Of a stretch of 64,000 nt of DNA, positions 14,401 through 29,400 are shown in pieces. Positions within the stretch are counted from its first letter, which is position 1, and the number at the start of each line of letters is the position of its first letter. The translations under genes were made by a program, and so were the position numbers. Below the pieces are notes generated by a model. It saw nothing but the letters and a program-made list of their open reading frames with translations. It was not told the DNA's origin and did not search any database. Origin of the DNA: Diadema setosum (lineage: Eukaryota > Echinodermata > Echinoidea > Diadematoida > Diadematidae); assembly GCA_033980235.1 (NCBI GenBank), contig CM067072.1, positions 22,881,047-22,945,046 on the forward strand, read 5' to 3'.

Positions 14401-17400
14401 TTAAAGATAATGCTAAAATTGATAATTCTGATAAATTATAACGCTATCCAAGAGGACACACACACCACTTTTTATGCGCTTACTACATTCAAGTTCTCAG
14501 GCGCTTATTAACCAGGCCTTAATGATAATGCAAGGGGAAAACAGAAATTGTTTCACATATCTCTTACTTTCGTCTTATTTTTTTTTTCTCAAAGATATTC
14601 TATTCACATATAAATATTCTGGTACAGATAGATGTCACTCTTCATGACAGACAGCTCCAATCAGTTTAAGTAATATGAATACGATTCCAGATAATACTAT
14701 GTACAAACCTTTTATGTAATTCTGACATTTATTATTTTTTTTATTCGCTTATATGGTTTAAAAATGACAAAATTGGAAAAATCATACGATTTTTTTTTTT
14801 GTATTTGGCAGAATATAATTATAATTTGCATAGGAAAAACACATTGCAGTATTACGGGTTTCTATTGAACTAAGTTTAAAGGTACTTCTAATAGTTTCAG
14901 TTTTATTCTTTATCGTACCTTCCTGTATTTGAGAAATATATCTTCGCGTAGCATGACAATCTCAGAAGACATGTGCAATAGTCTTATGGAGCTCGAATAT
15001 GTGTGTTAGAGATTCCCATAGCAAAAAAAAAAAAAAAGTAATTCAATGACCTCAATATTTCTATGCAGAATTTTTTTTACTGAAAATATGGAACTCTTTG
15101 ACACAGAGTAGATCTATAAGGAACGTTGTATATATTTAAAGCCAATCTAAGTTTTTGTCGGATATTTCTTCCTCCATTTCTTTTCAGATTTACGTTGTTG
15201 AAATTCCTTATCGCATAGTTGTCGGTGCATATACTCGACATATAGTTTGCTCGTTTTGAACAAATTAGATATTTCCTCTCTTGTTGCGTTAGTCATTTTT
15301 GTTGTGCTAGTCACAGATTTCTTTCATTTTTGTCCACTTTGAGGAGGTTGCATGAACGATCGAAAAATATTCTTAAAAATTACAGTAAGCACCATATTCA
15401 GTCGATGTTATGTTAGGCAGGATTAGCGGCATGACGACAAAATAATTTTCTTTGTATTCATTTCACATTATATTCAGGGAACACTTCGTTGCCGAACTGC
15501 ATGCTCGTGATATGACTCGGTCTAGATTGAGACAAACTTTATAAGGAAATGTACTAAATTGGAAGAAAAAGGGACAGAAAAAGTTAGTTTATCATCTTTT
15601 TCCCTCTCTGTTGTTTGCGGTTCATGACAGCTGCCACGACACTACCTCTATCCGTTCGACTGACAAGCGTAGCGGGGTTGAGTGTGGCCGTTTTCCCGGA
15701 CTCCATTTCATCAGATTCCACACAGATGGAACTGGCTGATGATGTAAGAGCCGAAATACTATGTCTCTCAACGGACAACATATTTTTATATTATTCTAAT
15801 TAATCGTCTAATATTTATTTTGCACTTTATGATCACTTTCTGTCTGGTCGCTCGGTATCCTTCCTCGCTTCGTTCCTCTCTTCAAGGCCACAACATCAAA
15901 CGTGAACATTTGTTACCTTGTCGATTCGTTTGTCAATCCTCTCCACATCACCAATTGTTAAATAATGGCAATAAGTTCACCAGATCTAGTCTGTACAGAT
16001 ACGCAGATACTCATGACTGTATACAGCCATTACAAATTGGATTTACGGATTAATTAGCTCAGGGAATGCAAGGAGGAGGTATCTCAAAGTAGCTTTGAGA
16101 TGACATTTACTGGAAAAACCGAGCTAAAAATAAAATCATGTTGTTCTGTACGAAAACAATAAACGGCAAACCTCATGGCCAATAAGTCAATGAGCGCTTA
16201 CAAACAATAAGATATCGATAGAATGCACCCGTTTAATTCCTGACATCGGACCCTGTCGGTGCATTAACAACTATGGTGGAGTATTACACTACATGACCAT
16301 TAAAGAAACCATTGTAAAGTGCATTTCGGAATTTACTCTTTTTTTTTGGCATAGCAATACATGAAGAAGGTTTAATCAACATACAAGACTCAATTACCAG
16401 TCACCTTTTTCCCCCGGCTTTTTAAACATCATTCGTCTTTGTCGTACTCGAGCAGAATTCGAACCTACGACCTCCTGATCTCCAGACAGGCGTCATCTCC
16501 ACTAGACGAATGAGCTTCTACCTGACAGCAAGTGTTGGTTCTAATCCTTATAGCATGCAGTGGGTACTGCATAATTATTCAAATTTACGAAATTCTTCCG
16601 TCGGAGATCAGGAGGTCGTAGGTTCGAATCCTGCTCGAGTAGGTACGCCCATTTTTTTTTCTTAGAGGCACTAAATATATTGCAATAAAGAACAACAACA
16701 ACAATAACAACTTATTTATATCCAACCAGTACATCTAGTAACATCCATTTAAATAACCCACGAATTCTGGTGGCTCATTAAGACATCATGTATCTGATAT
16801 ATAGAATGCTCTCTATAATCATCTGAAGCAGTTTACATTTTTGTAAAACGCTACAAAAGGAAATTAAAGTTATATTCAAATAGATAAACTCAAATATTGT
16901 CTTGAATAAATATGAATAAACATAAGAAAATACAATGAAATATATGGCAGTATTGATAAAGCAGATTTGTGTAGTTAAGTTAATTTATGGACACTTTAAG
17001 TGTATTCATGTTGTTTAAATTAAAGTGAAATTAAGCCTGGCCATTCGTGACCCCCCCCCCCCTCCCGTACTTACACCTTTTCTCACTAGCCCCCCCCCCC
17101 CCTTTACGAGTAAGTCCCCGAGAATAGTTTTTAGTCGTTCGTCAGGAAAAGGCTGAAATATCGTCAAACATCATTACGCTTGTTTATTGTGAATGTCCCT
17201 TCATTGTGTAACAAGTCATGAAAGTGAAAATCCCAGAATTAACTGTATTCTTCTGCTGAATGTCTTGTCAATTTTGTTCGAATATTTGATATTGTTAGAA
17301 AATGTTATTTAACCAAAATTGGTGTTATTCTGTATTCGTTTGTATTTATACAATTCATACAATGCATTCTTGAGGAAAAAAGTGCAGAAATAAAACGATA

Positions 17401-20400
17401 TTGAAATTGAAATGGAAACGCGACAGTATTACGTTTTTATCAGTTTAAATATTAAGTACACACGTGTTCTCAAGTAGGCGCTTGACAACAGAAGAGCGTT
17501 CCTTTAACTGATGAATAAGACATTGCAAACATAGATTTACCGTATAATGCACCCATTGCGTAATATTTCGCAGAAGTAATCATAGACGCCCTAAATGTAT
17601 CAATTTACTACGGTTGCCCTTCAGTGAAATATTTGAAGTTGCTACAGAGGGCTTTTTTTGGTGTAATGCTGGAAAAGTCTTGCAACTCAGTACTACGACT
17701 TCATTCCGTTCGACAGATGCCTGTGATAATGTCTTCCTTTAAACCTTTATTGTTACTGTAAACGTTGTAAAAGTTCTTTTCGAATATATTTTTATTAATG
17801 CATTATATAAATTATATATAATATATATACTGTATATATATATTTATGTATATATATATATGTATATATGTATATGTGTATATGTATATATATATATATA
17901 TATATATAAGTATGTACATATACACGTATATAAAACGAGAAAACGAGGAGAGGATAAAACCGGAGTCAAAAGTTTTGTGTCCAGTATGAACTTTCAGTTT
18001 TGTTGTTTCTGAGAGAAATTTAAATCTGAACAACAAAAAAGAAAAAAAAAAGAGATAACATTCGTGAATGTCATGCCTTCTACACTACTGTCTAACTTTG
18101 TCCGAACAACAGGTCTTGCAACACCTTCGAAATATAAGCGAAAGCTCGGATGTGCTCCAGGTCTCTGTGTACAATTACACCCTGCAAGACACTCAGGTGA
18201 CTGTCACTTTCAGGGTTGATCTTCCATCATCAACGACACTCAATTCGGGAAGCCTGGAGAACGCCTTCTACGACGGGTTGACACAAATCCAAAACAATTA
18301 CCTTTTGTTGCCTGACAATATCATTCTTCTAAAGGGTATGATATTACTTTAATTTGGCTGTAATACTTTAATTTGTCTTTAATTTACGCTTTTTATCTCT
18401 TCATAGTTTTAAGCCTTTTGTCATGGATCCCTTCTAGTATTATTGGATAAACCCAAAATTTCAAATATTTGTGCAAATTGCATCGTCTTCATAACATGTT
18501 TAGTTTTAATCAAACAAGACAAAACAGTTGATGGTGTTCGTTCGTTAGTGCCAACGGTGTTCGAAGATTTGGCAGCAGTGTACTTCTTCAGTTTGGAGTT
18601 CATAACGTGGAATGAGACAAAGATAACAAAGAACATAAAAAAGATGAAGTATCGTATGCCATGTACTATACTCTGTTCTTTTTCTCTCTTTTATTGGTTT
18701 GTTTGTTTGTTTTTGTCGCTCAGACGTGGATGAATGCGCAGAGTTCGAGGAGATATGTCGCAACGGCGAGTGTCAGAACACTGACGGGAGTTATTACTGC
18801 ACTTGCCACCCGGGCTACACGGGGAATGGAGACATATGCACAGGTCAGTACTTTGCTGAGACTTCGATAACGGAGAGAGCGCTATGCTAAAGCATGATAA
18901 TAATGATAATGGTAGAAACTACAATGGATACTATTGAAGCGCTGTATCCACCTGAACTAGATGTTCAATGCACGGTAATGTGTTCATTGTGCGTGGTCAA
19001 ATCATAAAAACAAACCAACATCAACATCGAAGAAATGAGTTTCAGTCATAGAAAAGAAGCAGACTGGAACAAAGAGGTAAAACAAGGAGAAATCCTATGA
19101 TTCTATCAATTTTCATTTGAGATTTTATTTGGACGTTTCCGTAGATGATCGTTATACGTTTGTAGATAGCCATTTCGAAAAACATTGTCCTCCGTGTGTG
19201 TTTTCTTGAATGATTGGCCAATCAGTATTTGATGAACAAAACTTTCAAGATGATAGTTCTCTTTAATAAGAGTGGTATTCCATATAAAGGCAGAACAATT
19301 GGCACAATAGAAGACGGATTGCAATACAGTATAATCTGAATAAGAGGCGAAGGTTATTGCGGTAACGGGTCGATCAAATTTGCTTTCTACCAAAATCACA
19401 ATGCGAAGTAGGAAAGAACTCGGGAATATACAAATGATAAAATCAAGCGCGTTTGTTTTCTGAAAAAGAAGAGAGTAGGGCATTTGTGTTTGTACATGAA
19501 ATATAAGCGAAATTGAGGCTACCATCAAATAATGATAATAATACAGGGTACTTATGATGCGCCATTTACAAATAACAAATGCGCTTAAGGCGCAGTGGAA
19601 AAGAATGAATTATGGAATAAAAAAAAATAAAAATCATTACGTGTACAGGTACATGAAAGTAAGCAGAAGAATGGAACAATAACTTGGAAATAAGAAATCA
19701 CATAATATACACATAAATCTACTAGAAAATAGCTTGAAACAAAAAAAAAATAGTTACACCTTTGAAAGAAATACATACCTTCATTGTTAATGGCATTGTT
19801 AATGGCATTTTGAACGAAAAGAGTCAATTTTAATACCTCCCAGTAAATATACCTTGTTAAGCATTATGTTTTAACCTCCCAGATATCAACGAATGCTTTA
19901 ATGATGCCAATAACTGCACGCAAGTGTGCATAAATGAGGACCCAGGGTTTTCTTGCGCATGCTTCGAAGGTTACATCCTGGAGGAAGACGGCTCACAATG
20001 CTCGGGTAAGATTTTCGTATATTAACCACTCCCGGGGGGGGGGGGGGGCATAACGTATACTTAGAGTAGTTATGATTTGTGATTGGCTAATTTGACAGGA
20101 TGTAGCATATATTTTAACTTTACTGCAACTTATATTACAATATTTATTTTACAATATTCCTCTCACACTGAGGACTAATTGCTGTCTACAATATTCAGAA
20201 CAATGAGGTATTCTACATATGGCATGTGTTTGTTTGTTGTTTGTCATTTTCTTCTCTGTTGTCATGTTTGAACAGGTACACACTGTTTATATCTATCTTT
20301 TCATTTTTGAAGCGCCATGTGCACTGAAAGATGGACCTGTGCGCTATACAAGTAGCCACTATTATCATTATTACTATAAATATTTGCACAAAGAATCAGT

Positions 20401-23400
20401 GGTATACCTTACATTGTTTACACACCAAATGCTGCGTCTATTTGTATGTTTCCTTTTACTGTACACTTAAGTCTTTCCGATTGCATGATCAGCCCAATCT
20501 TGGACCTCAAATGAAAATAAACATTAATTATGTCTATTTATGTATATGTTGTATTTACAACTAAGTAATACAGTGTATTTGAGAGTGTTACTTTTAGCAA
20601 TCACGAACTGATGACGAACCTTATAATCATGTTTCGATATACTACTCCATTAAATCACATTCAGATTTTGACCCCCACTCCCCCCCCCCCCCCCACAAAA
20701 AAAAAAAAAAAAAAACAGTCGTTGTGTTCGATTTACAGACAAGGCTGGGAGGGATGTGTTGGGTCAACATTGGTTTTTCAATTGTGTGTGAGTTATCGTC
20801 TCACATAATTCGTAGTTTGGAAGCATAAATTTACAAACTATTTTGTGTGTGCGTTCCCTCTGTTCTGTCTCTCCACATCCTGAAAGACGTAAAAGAGAAC
20901 AAGTAAAAGATACCATAAAACCGTTGCTCCTGAACGGGAGAGAGGGCAATTATAAGCATTCTACAACGGAAGGATATACCTTGGAATGAGCACCTTATTC
21001 TCCAGCTGTTTGCTTCTGTGTCGAATGCTATAGACCTTGTCATTTAGTGTATACAAAAATTAAGGAGAATGATTATCTTACTGTGGAGTGATCTTGATAT
21101 TATATTGAATGGTACGATGGTAGGATCTTTCGCCGTATTTTCCCCATACTATTGATGCCTAATTTTCAAAGCATACGGTGGGATCGACTATTCTGACGGG
21201 AGAGTGATGAATTGTGTGTAGGTGCGTCCAATTTTTTTTTTCCAGAGAGAAGGAGTTCGAGAGAGAATGAGGGAGAGAGAGAGAGAGAGAGAGAAGAAAA
21301 ATAGCATATTGTTGGTGTTCATATCACGTTATTTCAACTAATTGTCGTACATTTGGAAAGTTTATTCTTGGGTCAGTTCGAAATGTTATGATTTCCATTT
21401 TTTTTTTTGTAACGAAAAAAAAAATGATGTTAATTGACCAGAAATGAACTGAAATGAATTTCTAACTTGAATCCGAGAGGAGGGAACAACGTTAAAGGCA
21501 ATCATGATTCTTTTTTTTTAATTGCGCAAGAAAAAAAAATGTTCAGTTCACCCTGTCTTCCTAAGTATATGAATGTGTATTTTAACCAGGAGTGGGTCAC
21601 TTTTTGTTTCTTTAAATCACAAAGGAAGGGTCGGTTACGTATGGAGTATCTAAAATCCAACAGTTTGAGAGAAATAACTCGTGCTGTATTAATTTTGGTT
21701 GTGTCTGTGCAGATATCAACGAGTGCATGGATGATCATGGATGTCAACACGCATGTTCTAACACAAATGGTAGCTACACCTGTCTGTGTGACCCCGGGTA
21801 TCAACTCAACGATGATATGCGGAACTGTAGTGGTGTGTAAACAGAACTGGATGAAATTACTGAATTCTCATATATGCTTCATTCTTAATTTTTGCATTTT
21901 GTATTTTCATCTTTCTACTTAGTGGTCCTATGGTTTTAATATTTATATTGCAAGCCATTTCAAAGTATAGTTCTATCAGTATAAACTAATAAAAAGGTAG
22001 AGAAAATAGGTAAAGATAAACTACGGACTCCACTTGTTGATCTGTAAGTACAATGAAATGTATAAATAATGAACTTGTATTTATGTATTTGTTCACTTTT
22101 CTGTCAGTATATAATTGTATAATTACACATTTTACACGATATTTTATTTGTACAATTACCTATATAAGTATATGTATATATATATATATATATTTTTTTT
22201 TTTATGTTTTTACGTGTGTAGATATACCTGTTTGTTAATGCCAACAGAAAGAATTTCTTATATAATGGGCAATAAATTCAAATCTGAATGTGAATCTGAA
22301 TGAATAATTATAGTCACCCTACCATGATTATATGATGGTTAAACGGAAAAGGCAGTAGTAATACATATGACGAGTCATAACTTTCAGAGAATCATCATCC
22401 AAGTTTGTGTTTTCGTTTTTCACAACAGACGTTAACGAATGCGAAGTTGGTCACGAGTGCGAACAGATCTGTAATAACACAGATGGCAGCTACAAGTGTA
22501 GCTGTCGTGATGGCTTTGTCCTTGACTTCGACAACAGGACGTGTGTTGGTATGCATCCGAAGTCAAAATTGTTAGACTGTGCCTTATGTGGTGAAGTTTA
22601 TTCTTTATAGTTGAAGAAATAAAACAAAAACAAAAACAAAACAAAACATTAGGACCTATAAGTAGTCCCAATTTGACAGACTTTTAATAATTATAATAGG
22701 AGATTTCGACGTTGCAAGTGCTTATCAATGAACATTTTTTTTTCCCAAAAGGAAAGAAGAGTAGTAATGCATGTGATGAGGCGTAACTTTGATATGTAAT
22801 GTTAGTAGGAGAGAAGGTTGTGATGACAAATTATCAGCAGGTGATTAGTATTGGATGTTCAAGCTCTAAATTCTTGATTTTGCCAATCTGTTGCCATGCC
22901 TATATATTCATTGCTGATTTTCTTTTATACATTGAGTAGAAGTGACGCAACAAAATGCGAAGCAATATTTAGAACCGCTTGCTGGTGTTGATCAACTCAT
23001 TGTACTGCGGATATTTTCTTCTATTTCATGAGGGGCTTTTAGCAACATCGCGATGCACAGACTAATCGCGATGCCAAGACTATAATTGTGTGTCTCGTCG
23101 TACCTGTTTCTGTATGTATGTAAATTATTATTCTTTGTTTTATCGTCTTGCCCTTTGTTGTTTTTGTTGTTTTTGCATACATGTTGTGTCTTCGTATTTG
23201 TGACACTTTTTGACAATATCAGATGGCTATATGCACAGTCATAGCTTTCAGAGAGATATCGTCATATTCTGTGTTTTCTGATTTATTCCACAATAGACAT
23301 TAACGAATGCGTAGTTGGTCACGAGTGCGAACAGATCTGTAATAACACAGATGGCAGCTACGAGTGTAGCTGTCGTGATGGCTTTGTCCTTGACTTCGAC

Positions 23401-26400
23401 AACAGGACGTGTGTTGGTATGCACCTGACGTTAATTGTGTTAACCCACGCCTTATGTGGTCGTTAGGTTTCCCTTTATAGATGAAAGAAAAAGATAGGAG
23501 CTATCTTTAGCTGGAACTTAACATACATTTAGAATTCAAGAGATGTTGAAGTTTTTACTGCTTTTAAATGAACAGAATTCACTTTTTTTTTTGTCTCCAG
23601 AAGGAACTGTCAAAAGCCAGCGGACATTAGTTAGGACGTGCCGTTACGTCGTCACGTATTGTATTACCTTCTGTCATTTTCGACGTACTTCCATTTCGTG
23701 GAAATATCCACAACCTTATTACGTACATTTCCTGAGAAATAATCGCTGATCTGCTAATTAAACTTAACCTCTTTTATAATAGCTTTTACTTGAACATCGA
23801 GTGAAATATCTGTTCACAGATGCAGCCAAAAATCATATCCTTACTGGCAAGCTATGACAATTATTTCAATTTGCACAAATAAGAAAGTGAACGCACATTC
23901 ATAAAGCTTTATACACATAGGTTGCACATCAAGTAAATGAAACGTTACCATCTTTTCGTCTACCAAACTAGTACGGCGGATAAACCACAAACTTAATTTT
24001 TTTTTTGTTCTGTAAGATACAAACATTCAGAATAAGAATAAATGAGAAGTACACAAGACTCTGTAAAGACCTATAAGACCTAAACATTCTATGGTAGAGT
24101 GCACATCCTCAGAAAGGCAATTAAAACGCATTCATGCAGAAAGGCTTTATGGTTTTAACCACCAAAATGACTCAACATTCGATGAACAGTGAGTCTCGTT
24201 CATGCACCATTTGAAATTTGTCCTAAGCTCGTGTTGATCATGTTGCTACAACATAAATATGCTAACTTGATATTCTTTCTTCTCCCCTGTATATGACAGA
24301 ACTAAGCTTGGCTTCAACAGCAAGCTATGACTTCTCTTCATCGCCAACTGGGACAACCGACTACCTTTCAAGGATGCTGACTTCGATGATGACACCAACC
24401 TTTCAAGAATATAGCACAGAACAAACTACAATGCCCCCAGCCACCACGATCTCTACAACCATTGAATTCATCTTGAAAACAACTGAAGGACCAACATCGA
24501 AAGGGTCAACAACAGAAGTGCCAACAACGGAACGGCCAACAACAGAAGGACCAACAACAGAAGGACCAACAACAGAAGGTCCAACAACAGAAGGTCCAAC
24601 AACACAAGGACCAACAACAAAAGGACCAACAACAGAAGGACCAACAACAGAAGGTTCAACAACAGAAGGTCCAACAACACAAGGACCAACAACAGAAGGT
24701 CCAACAACACAAGGACCAACAACAGAAGGACCAAAAACAGAAGGACCAACAACAGAAGGTTCAACAACAGACGGTCCAACAACAGAAGGACCAACAACAG
24801 AAGGACCAACAACAGAAGGACAAACAACAGAAGTGCCAACGACAGAAGAACCAACAACTGAAGGACCAACAACAGAAGAGACAACAGATGGACCAACAAC
24901 AGGAGAGCCAACAATTTTTACAGAAAGACCAACAACTGAAAGACAAACAACAGAGGGTGTAACAATAGAAAGACAAACAACAGAAGGGCCGACTACTGAA
25001 CGACCGACAACAGAAGGTCTAACAACAGAAGTTACGCAAACAGAGGTGGAAACAGTAGAAGGGCCAACAACTGAAGGACTAACAACAGAAGAGCCAACGA
25101 CAAAAGGGATAACAACAGAAGGTTTCACAGCAGGACAAACGAGAGAAGGGCCAACAAGTCAAGGATCAACAACAGAAGTTCCATCAACAGAAGTGCAAAC
25201 GGAAAAAGGTCCAACAACAGAAGAACCAACAACAGAAGGACCAACAACAGGACAAACGAGAGAAGGGCCAACAAGTCAAGGATCAACAACAGAAGTTCCA
25301 CCAACAGAAATGCAAACGGAAGAAGGGCCAACAACGGAAGGACCAACAACAGAAGGGCCGACAACTCAAGGGCGGACGACAGAAAGACCAACGTCAGAGG
25401 GACCAACAACAGAAGGACCAACAACACAAGGGCCAACACCAACGGTTGCTGTGCCAGCGACAACGGTGCAGAGCACAACGACTGAGTTGAATGAAGATTC
25501 GACTGTTCCTGGTAAGATCGGTAAAAGACTCGGTACCACTGTTCTCTCTGTCATTTTCTACACTAAAACTTAACTTCATACAATCCTGCGCCCAAAATTG
25601 AACAAGGAATAGGTTGGTAGCTTTATTCCAGCTACTACCACTAATTCATTTTTGTGACTTGTATTTCTTCGGTAAGACCATTTTCTTTATATTCGATTTT
25701 TTTTTTGTTCGTGATATAAATATTTTCAACGATGGTTATTTTCTATTATTACTATTAACATTTTGATGATTGCCATCATTACATCAAACTTTTAAACATG
25801 ACATTAGTTAGTGCTTATAGGTAAAAAGACACAACATTGAGTTGACATTGCAATCACAATCCTGAAGGAGAATTTCGATATCGCTTTTAATTCTTATTTC
25901 AGGTTCTTTCTACTTAGACTACGGGATAGAAGAAGAGGACCTGGCAATGCCAAAAGATTTTGAGAGTCGCGGCTGCTACTCGGTGTCGCCGGCAGTCGGC
26001 CCCATAACAGGACTACCAATAGGGAGGGACACCCTCTTTTCGTATGTCAGGGTAGGTTACAGTCCAGCCTTCCATTGACCGTGATCCTCTCGGCATAGAA
26101 ATGCAAGCGACTTACTTTGATACCACGCATTATACAAGAATTACGAACGAAAGCATGCTAACGGATTCCACCGTATAAGAATGTTAAACTGACAATTGGA
26201 TACCTCTACACCCATGTCCAATAGATCAATGTCAAAATAAAAGTTAATCTCTCCATGCTCTATCTTTAGTTCTTTAAGTTACACACTGAAAATTTACATT
26301 TTAACATAAATATGATATTGCATGTTACGCGAACATGACAGGTATTGCACACGGACTGAAAAAGAAAACCAATATGTGTTTCTTTTATTTCAAAAGTACG

Positions 26401-29400
26401 TGAGGCGCATTTATGTAACACACTCATGGATACAACGAATGTAATAGCGCATGCAGTTACCAATCATGTGTTGTTTATCCATATTTTCCTGTGTACTTTT
26501 TTCTCAGATTACATCATCCGGCGCGTTGGTCTTCTCAAATGCCACCAATGATAATCTAAACAGCTTCTTCAACCCTTCTCAAACTGATGAACACAGCGTC
26601 GTCTTTGTCCTTGGTGCCTCGACGGATTTCTGCAGCAATGATTCTCAAATCTACTATCAGGTTAGAGCAAATTCCCTACCTCTGCCCTATTCTCATATTT
26701 CTTGTTTCATGGCACAAAGAAAAAATGACAATGTTAAAGAATTCACATGGATGCAATTAACAAGTTGAAAGAATATATAATAAAAAAAAAACTTGCTTAA
26801 TTCCAGGGTTTTTTTCCCCAACAAGCAATGATGGCACATAGGGGTAACCAAAACTGTTCACGTTCAAATTTTGTGAAGAACTAACCTAAAGTGTCAATAC
26901 TTTATGATAGAATAACCTTTTTTTTCTGAATTAGTTGACTTCACAGGCATTTTTTGAGGTATGTAAAGTCGTATGAGATGTTCCACTTTTATTAATAATC
27001 AAACCATACCTACAAATTAAGGTAAAGTTATCTATTTATCAGCTGACAGCTTTTTTTTTCTTCACTGTTGCTGTCCTCCTCTTGAACAGTCATTAAATTG
27101 TTGTGCTCGAATTTACTCTTGGCCATAAATAATAATGACTTGCATTGTCTCCTGTCGAAGGAATACGTCGGTGAGCTGGGCGCCATACAACAGTTACTGC
27201 AAGACGCTGGGGAAAGCGTCAATCTTACTGACGCTATGTACACGTACGCTTTGAAGGTCACCTTTGTCAATCTTCGTCCTGCGTCATCAACATCAAGTGA
27301 TGAAGTAAGTGTAGAGACAACATTTTCGGTGTCAGTGGTAATCATGGGTTTAATACATTGTACAATGCACAAACTATCACTGTTCATTGTGGAAATATGT
27401 GATGGTCTTTAACTAGTACAGTGAACTTGCTCTCTGTATGAGCATCGTATTGCAGCGAGTAAATGGCTCTTTTTTCTTTTATACTTGTTTTTTTTTACTT
27501 AAAAGTTTATTTCATTTTTCGACAAAACATACATGGTGTATATGTTTCACTTCTTTTGATAACAGAGAATAAGGTAAACAGAACATTGTGAATTGAAAGA
27601 CTGTACAACAATTGAGGACCTATAGTAATTATACATTGTATAGTAAAAAAGAAACAGAAGTGATCGAAGTGAAGTACATATATACCGTTGCTTAAAGGGC
27701 GAAAAATGGAGGGACCCACTAAAAAGACAGAGATTGTAGAATGTGGGCCCCTCTGGAAAAGAACATTGAACATTTTCAGTTTGAATATATGACTCTTTTT
27801 TTTTCACAAAGAAATGTTATTTACTTAAACATTCAGATACAAAATAAGTGTCACATATAACATTGGTTTTCTCTGGCAATTTCGCACTTTTGTCAGTCCA
27901 ATTCCTTATTGCTGCATTCAATTTAGCAAAATACATACAGACAAATAATAGAAAATTGTCAGGCAGCTATAAAACATCTAAATAATATAAATACAATTCC
28001 AATTGATATTACATACCAAACCTTTAGTTTGCTCTTTTTCGGAGATTTTATTATATTCGTCTACTTTCTTCGCTTGCTTTAAAATTGACAAAACTGGCTA
28101 AAATGTAATAATTTCTTTTTATCTCTGATAGAAAATATGAAATGTTTTGCATAAAATTTTTTTTTTTTTTGCTATGGTACGCCAAAAGGAACCATGTCTA
28201 GTTCTGTTACAATATCACTTCCCCGCTACTAATTTTGTTACAAAATTTATCTTCTACTGGTGATTTTGTTGCTGTTGATCTTGACACAAGAATATAATTT
28301 TGTGTGATATTTGGGTGATATTTGGGTGATATTGTCTCGCAATATAGGTGTTATGAACAGACTGAAATTTTATATTCTTGAAAAGACCTTACTATTGTTA
28401 TACTCCTCTTTGATACTCCCCTACCCTAATTATGGAATTTTAGCTTGGGGCAATACTCATCAGACACTGCTGAATAGAGTATTATTATTGCAAAAGAAAG
28501 CCCTCCGTATCATTTCTAATTCTCCTACACGTTCACATACAAATGCATTGTTTGACTGTTATAAGCTATTAAAAATGAACGAATTATTTTCATTTAACTT
28601 AGGTCAATTTATGTGTATGTATGATAACAATTTACTCCCACCTATCTTTGGTTCTATGTTTCAAAAAATCAATCATTCCGTAATTACCCCACCCGACGTT
28701 CTAACGAGTTTCATTTACCACTTCTTCGAACAATTTTAGCAAAGAATACACTTATTTACACTGGGCCAAATTACTGGAATTCCCTGAATCACGATTTAAA
28801 ATCTTCTCCATCTATATACTCATTTAAAAGGAGATTAAAGTCTTTTCTTTTACAATCTTATAATGACGACTCCCAGAAACAGAGTAGTTTATAGGCTTAC
28901 TTTGTTACTCATCCGCAATATCTGCATTACCGTTCTCTTTATTATTGTAACTATTGCTTAAGTCTTGATTATAAGATTTTCTTTAACCTATGCTTCGCAG
29001 TTGAAGGGTTTGTTCTATATTCTTTTTTCTTCTTCTCTTTCTCCCTCAAACCTCCGAGGATCGTTGTCTGTGTTGCATATTCCTGTCTATTCTGTTACCT
29101 TTTTATCACGCTATAGTCTTGTTTCCTCTTGTGTCGTCTAGTCAATTTTTTTCTTTGTTTTTTCCTCCTACAAGTAGTCTTGTTGCTGTCCCAGTCCTGT
29201 TTCATGTTCATTACTCTGTTTGTTGTTGTTTTATGTATAACTATTTGTTCGTCTGTCTCTTAGTGGGCTGCCAAACTTTTTTTTTTGTGCCGATTTGTTG
29301 TTGTTTTCAATTCAATTTTTGCATCGGGCTTTTAATACAAGAGGGGCCCACACTCTACAAGCTCTGTCTTTTTAGTGGGTCCCTCCTTTTTTTTTTCACA

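Larger units (their letters stand above)
15744..18112. other. Intron 9: tRNA-like inverted pair, C-runs, AT microsatellite
   Basis: No exon seen. Contents: a tRNA-like inverted pair at 16445-16641 with an AAC-rich tail to about 16712, two poly-C runs around 17050-17103, and a TA-rich microsatellite at 17812-17927. Confidence 0.5.

Noticed and set aside
16445..16512. Functional tRNA gene on the minus strand
   Set aside because: B-box is good, but the anticodon arm is imperfect and no 7-bp acceptor stem is visible; SINE head is the better call.
23601..23750. Possible exon after CTCCAG at about 23600
   Set aside because: No domain similarity and no in-phase donor; exon 15 joins exon 16 cleanly.
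24403..25128. 241-codon minus-strand frame ([11 protein letters not shown] pattern)
   Set aside because: It is the reverse of the 15-bp mucin repeat; any 15-bp unit without stops on the other strand gives this. No splice or start context.
27090..27160. Alternative 5' extension of exon 19 from the CAG at 27087-27089
   Set aside because: In phase 0 it meets TAA after 12 codons; the TCGAAG acceptor at 27160 keeps NIDO continuous (IYYQ|EY).
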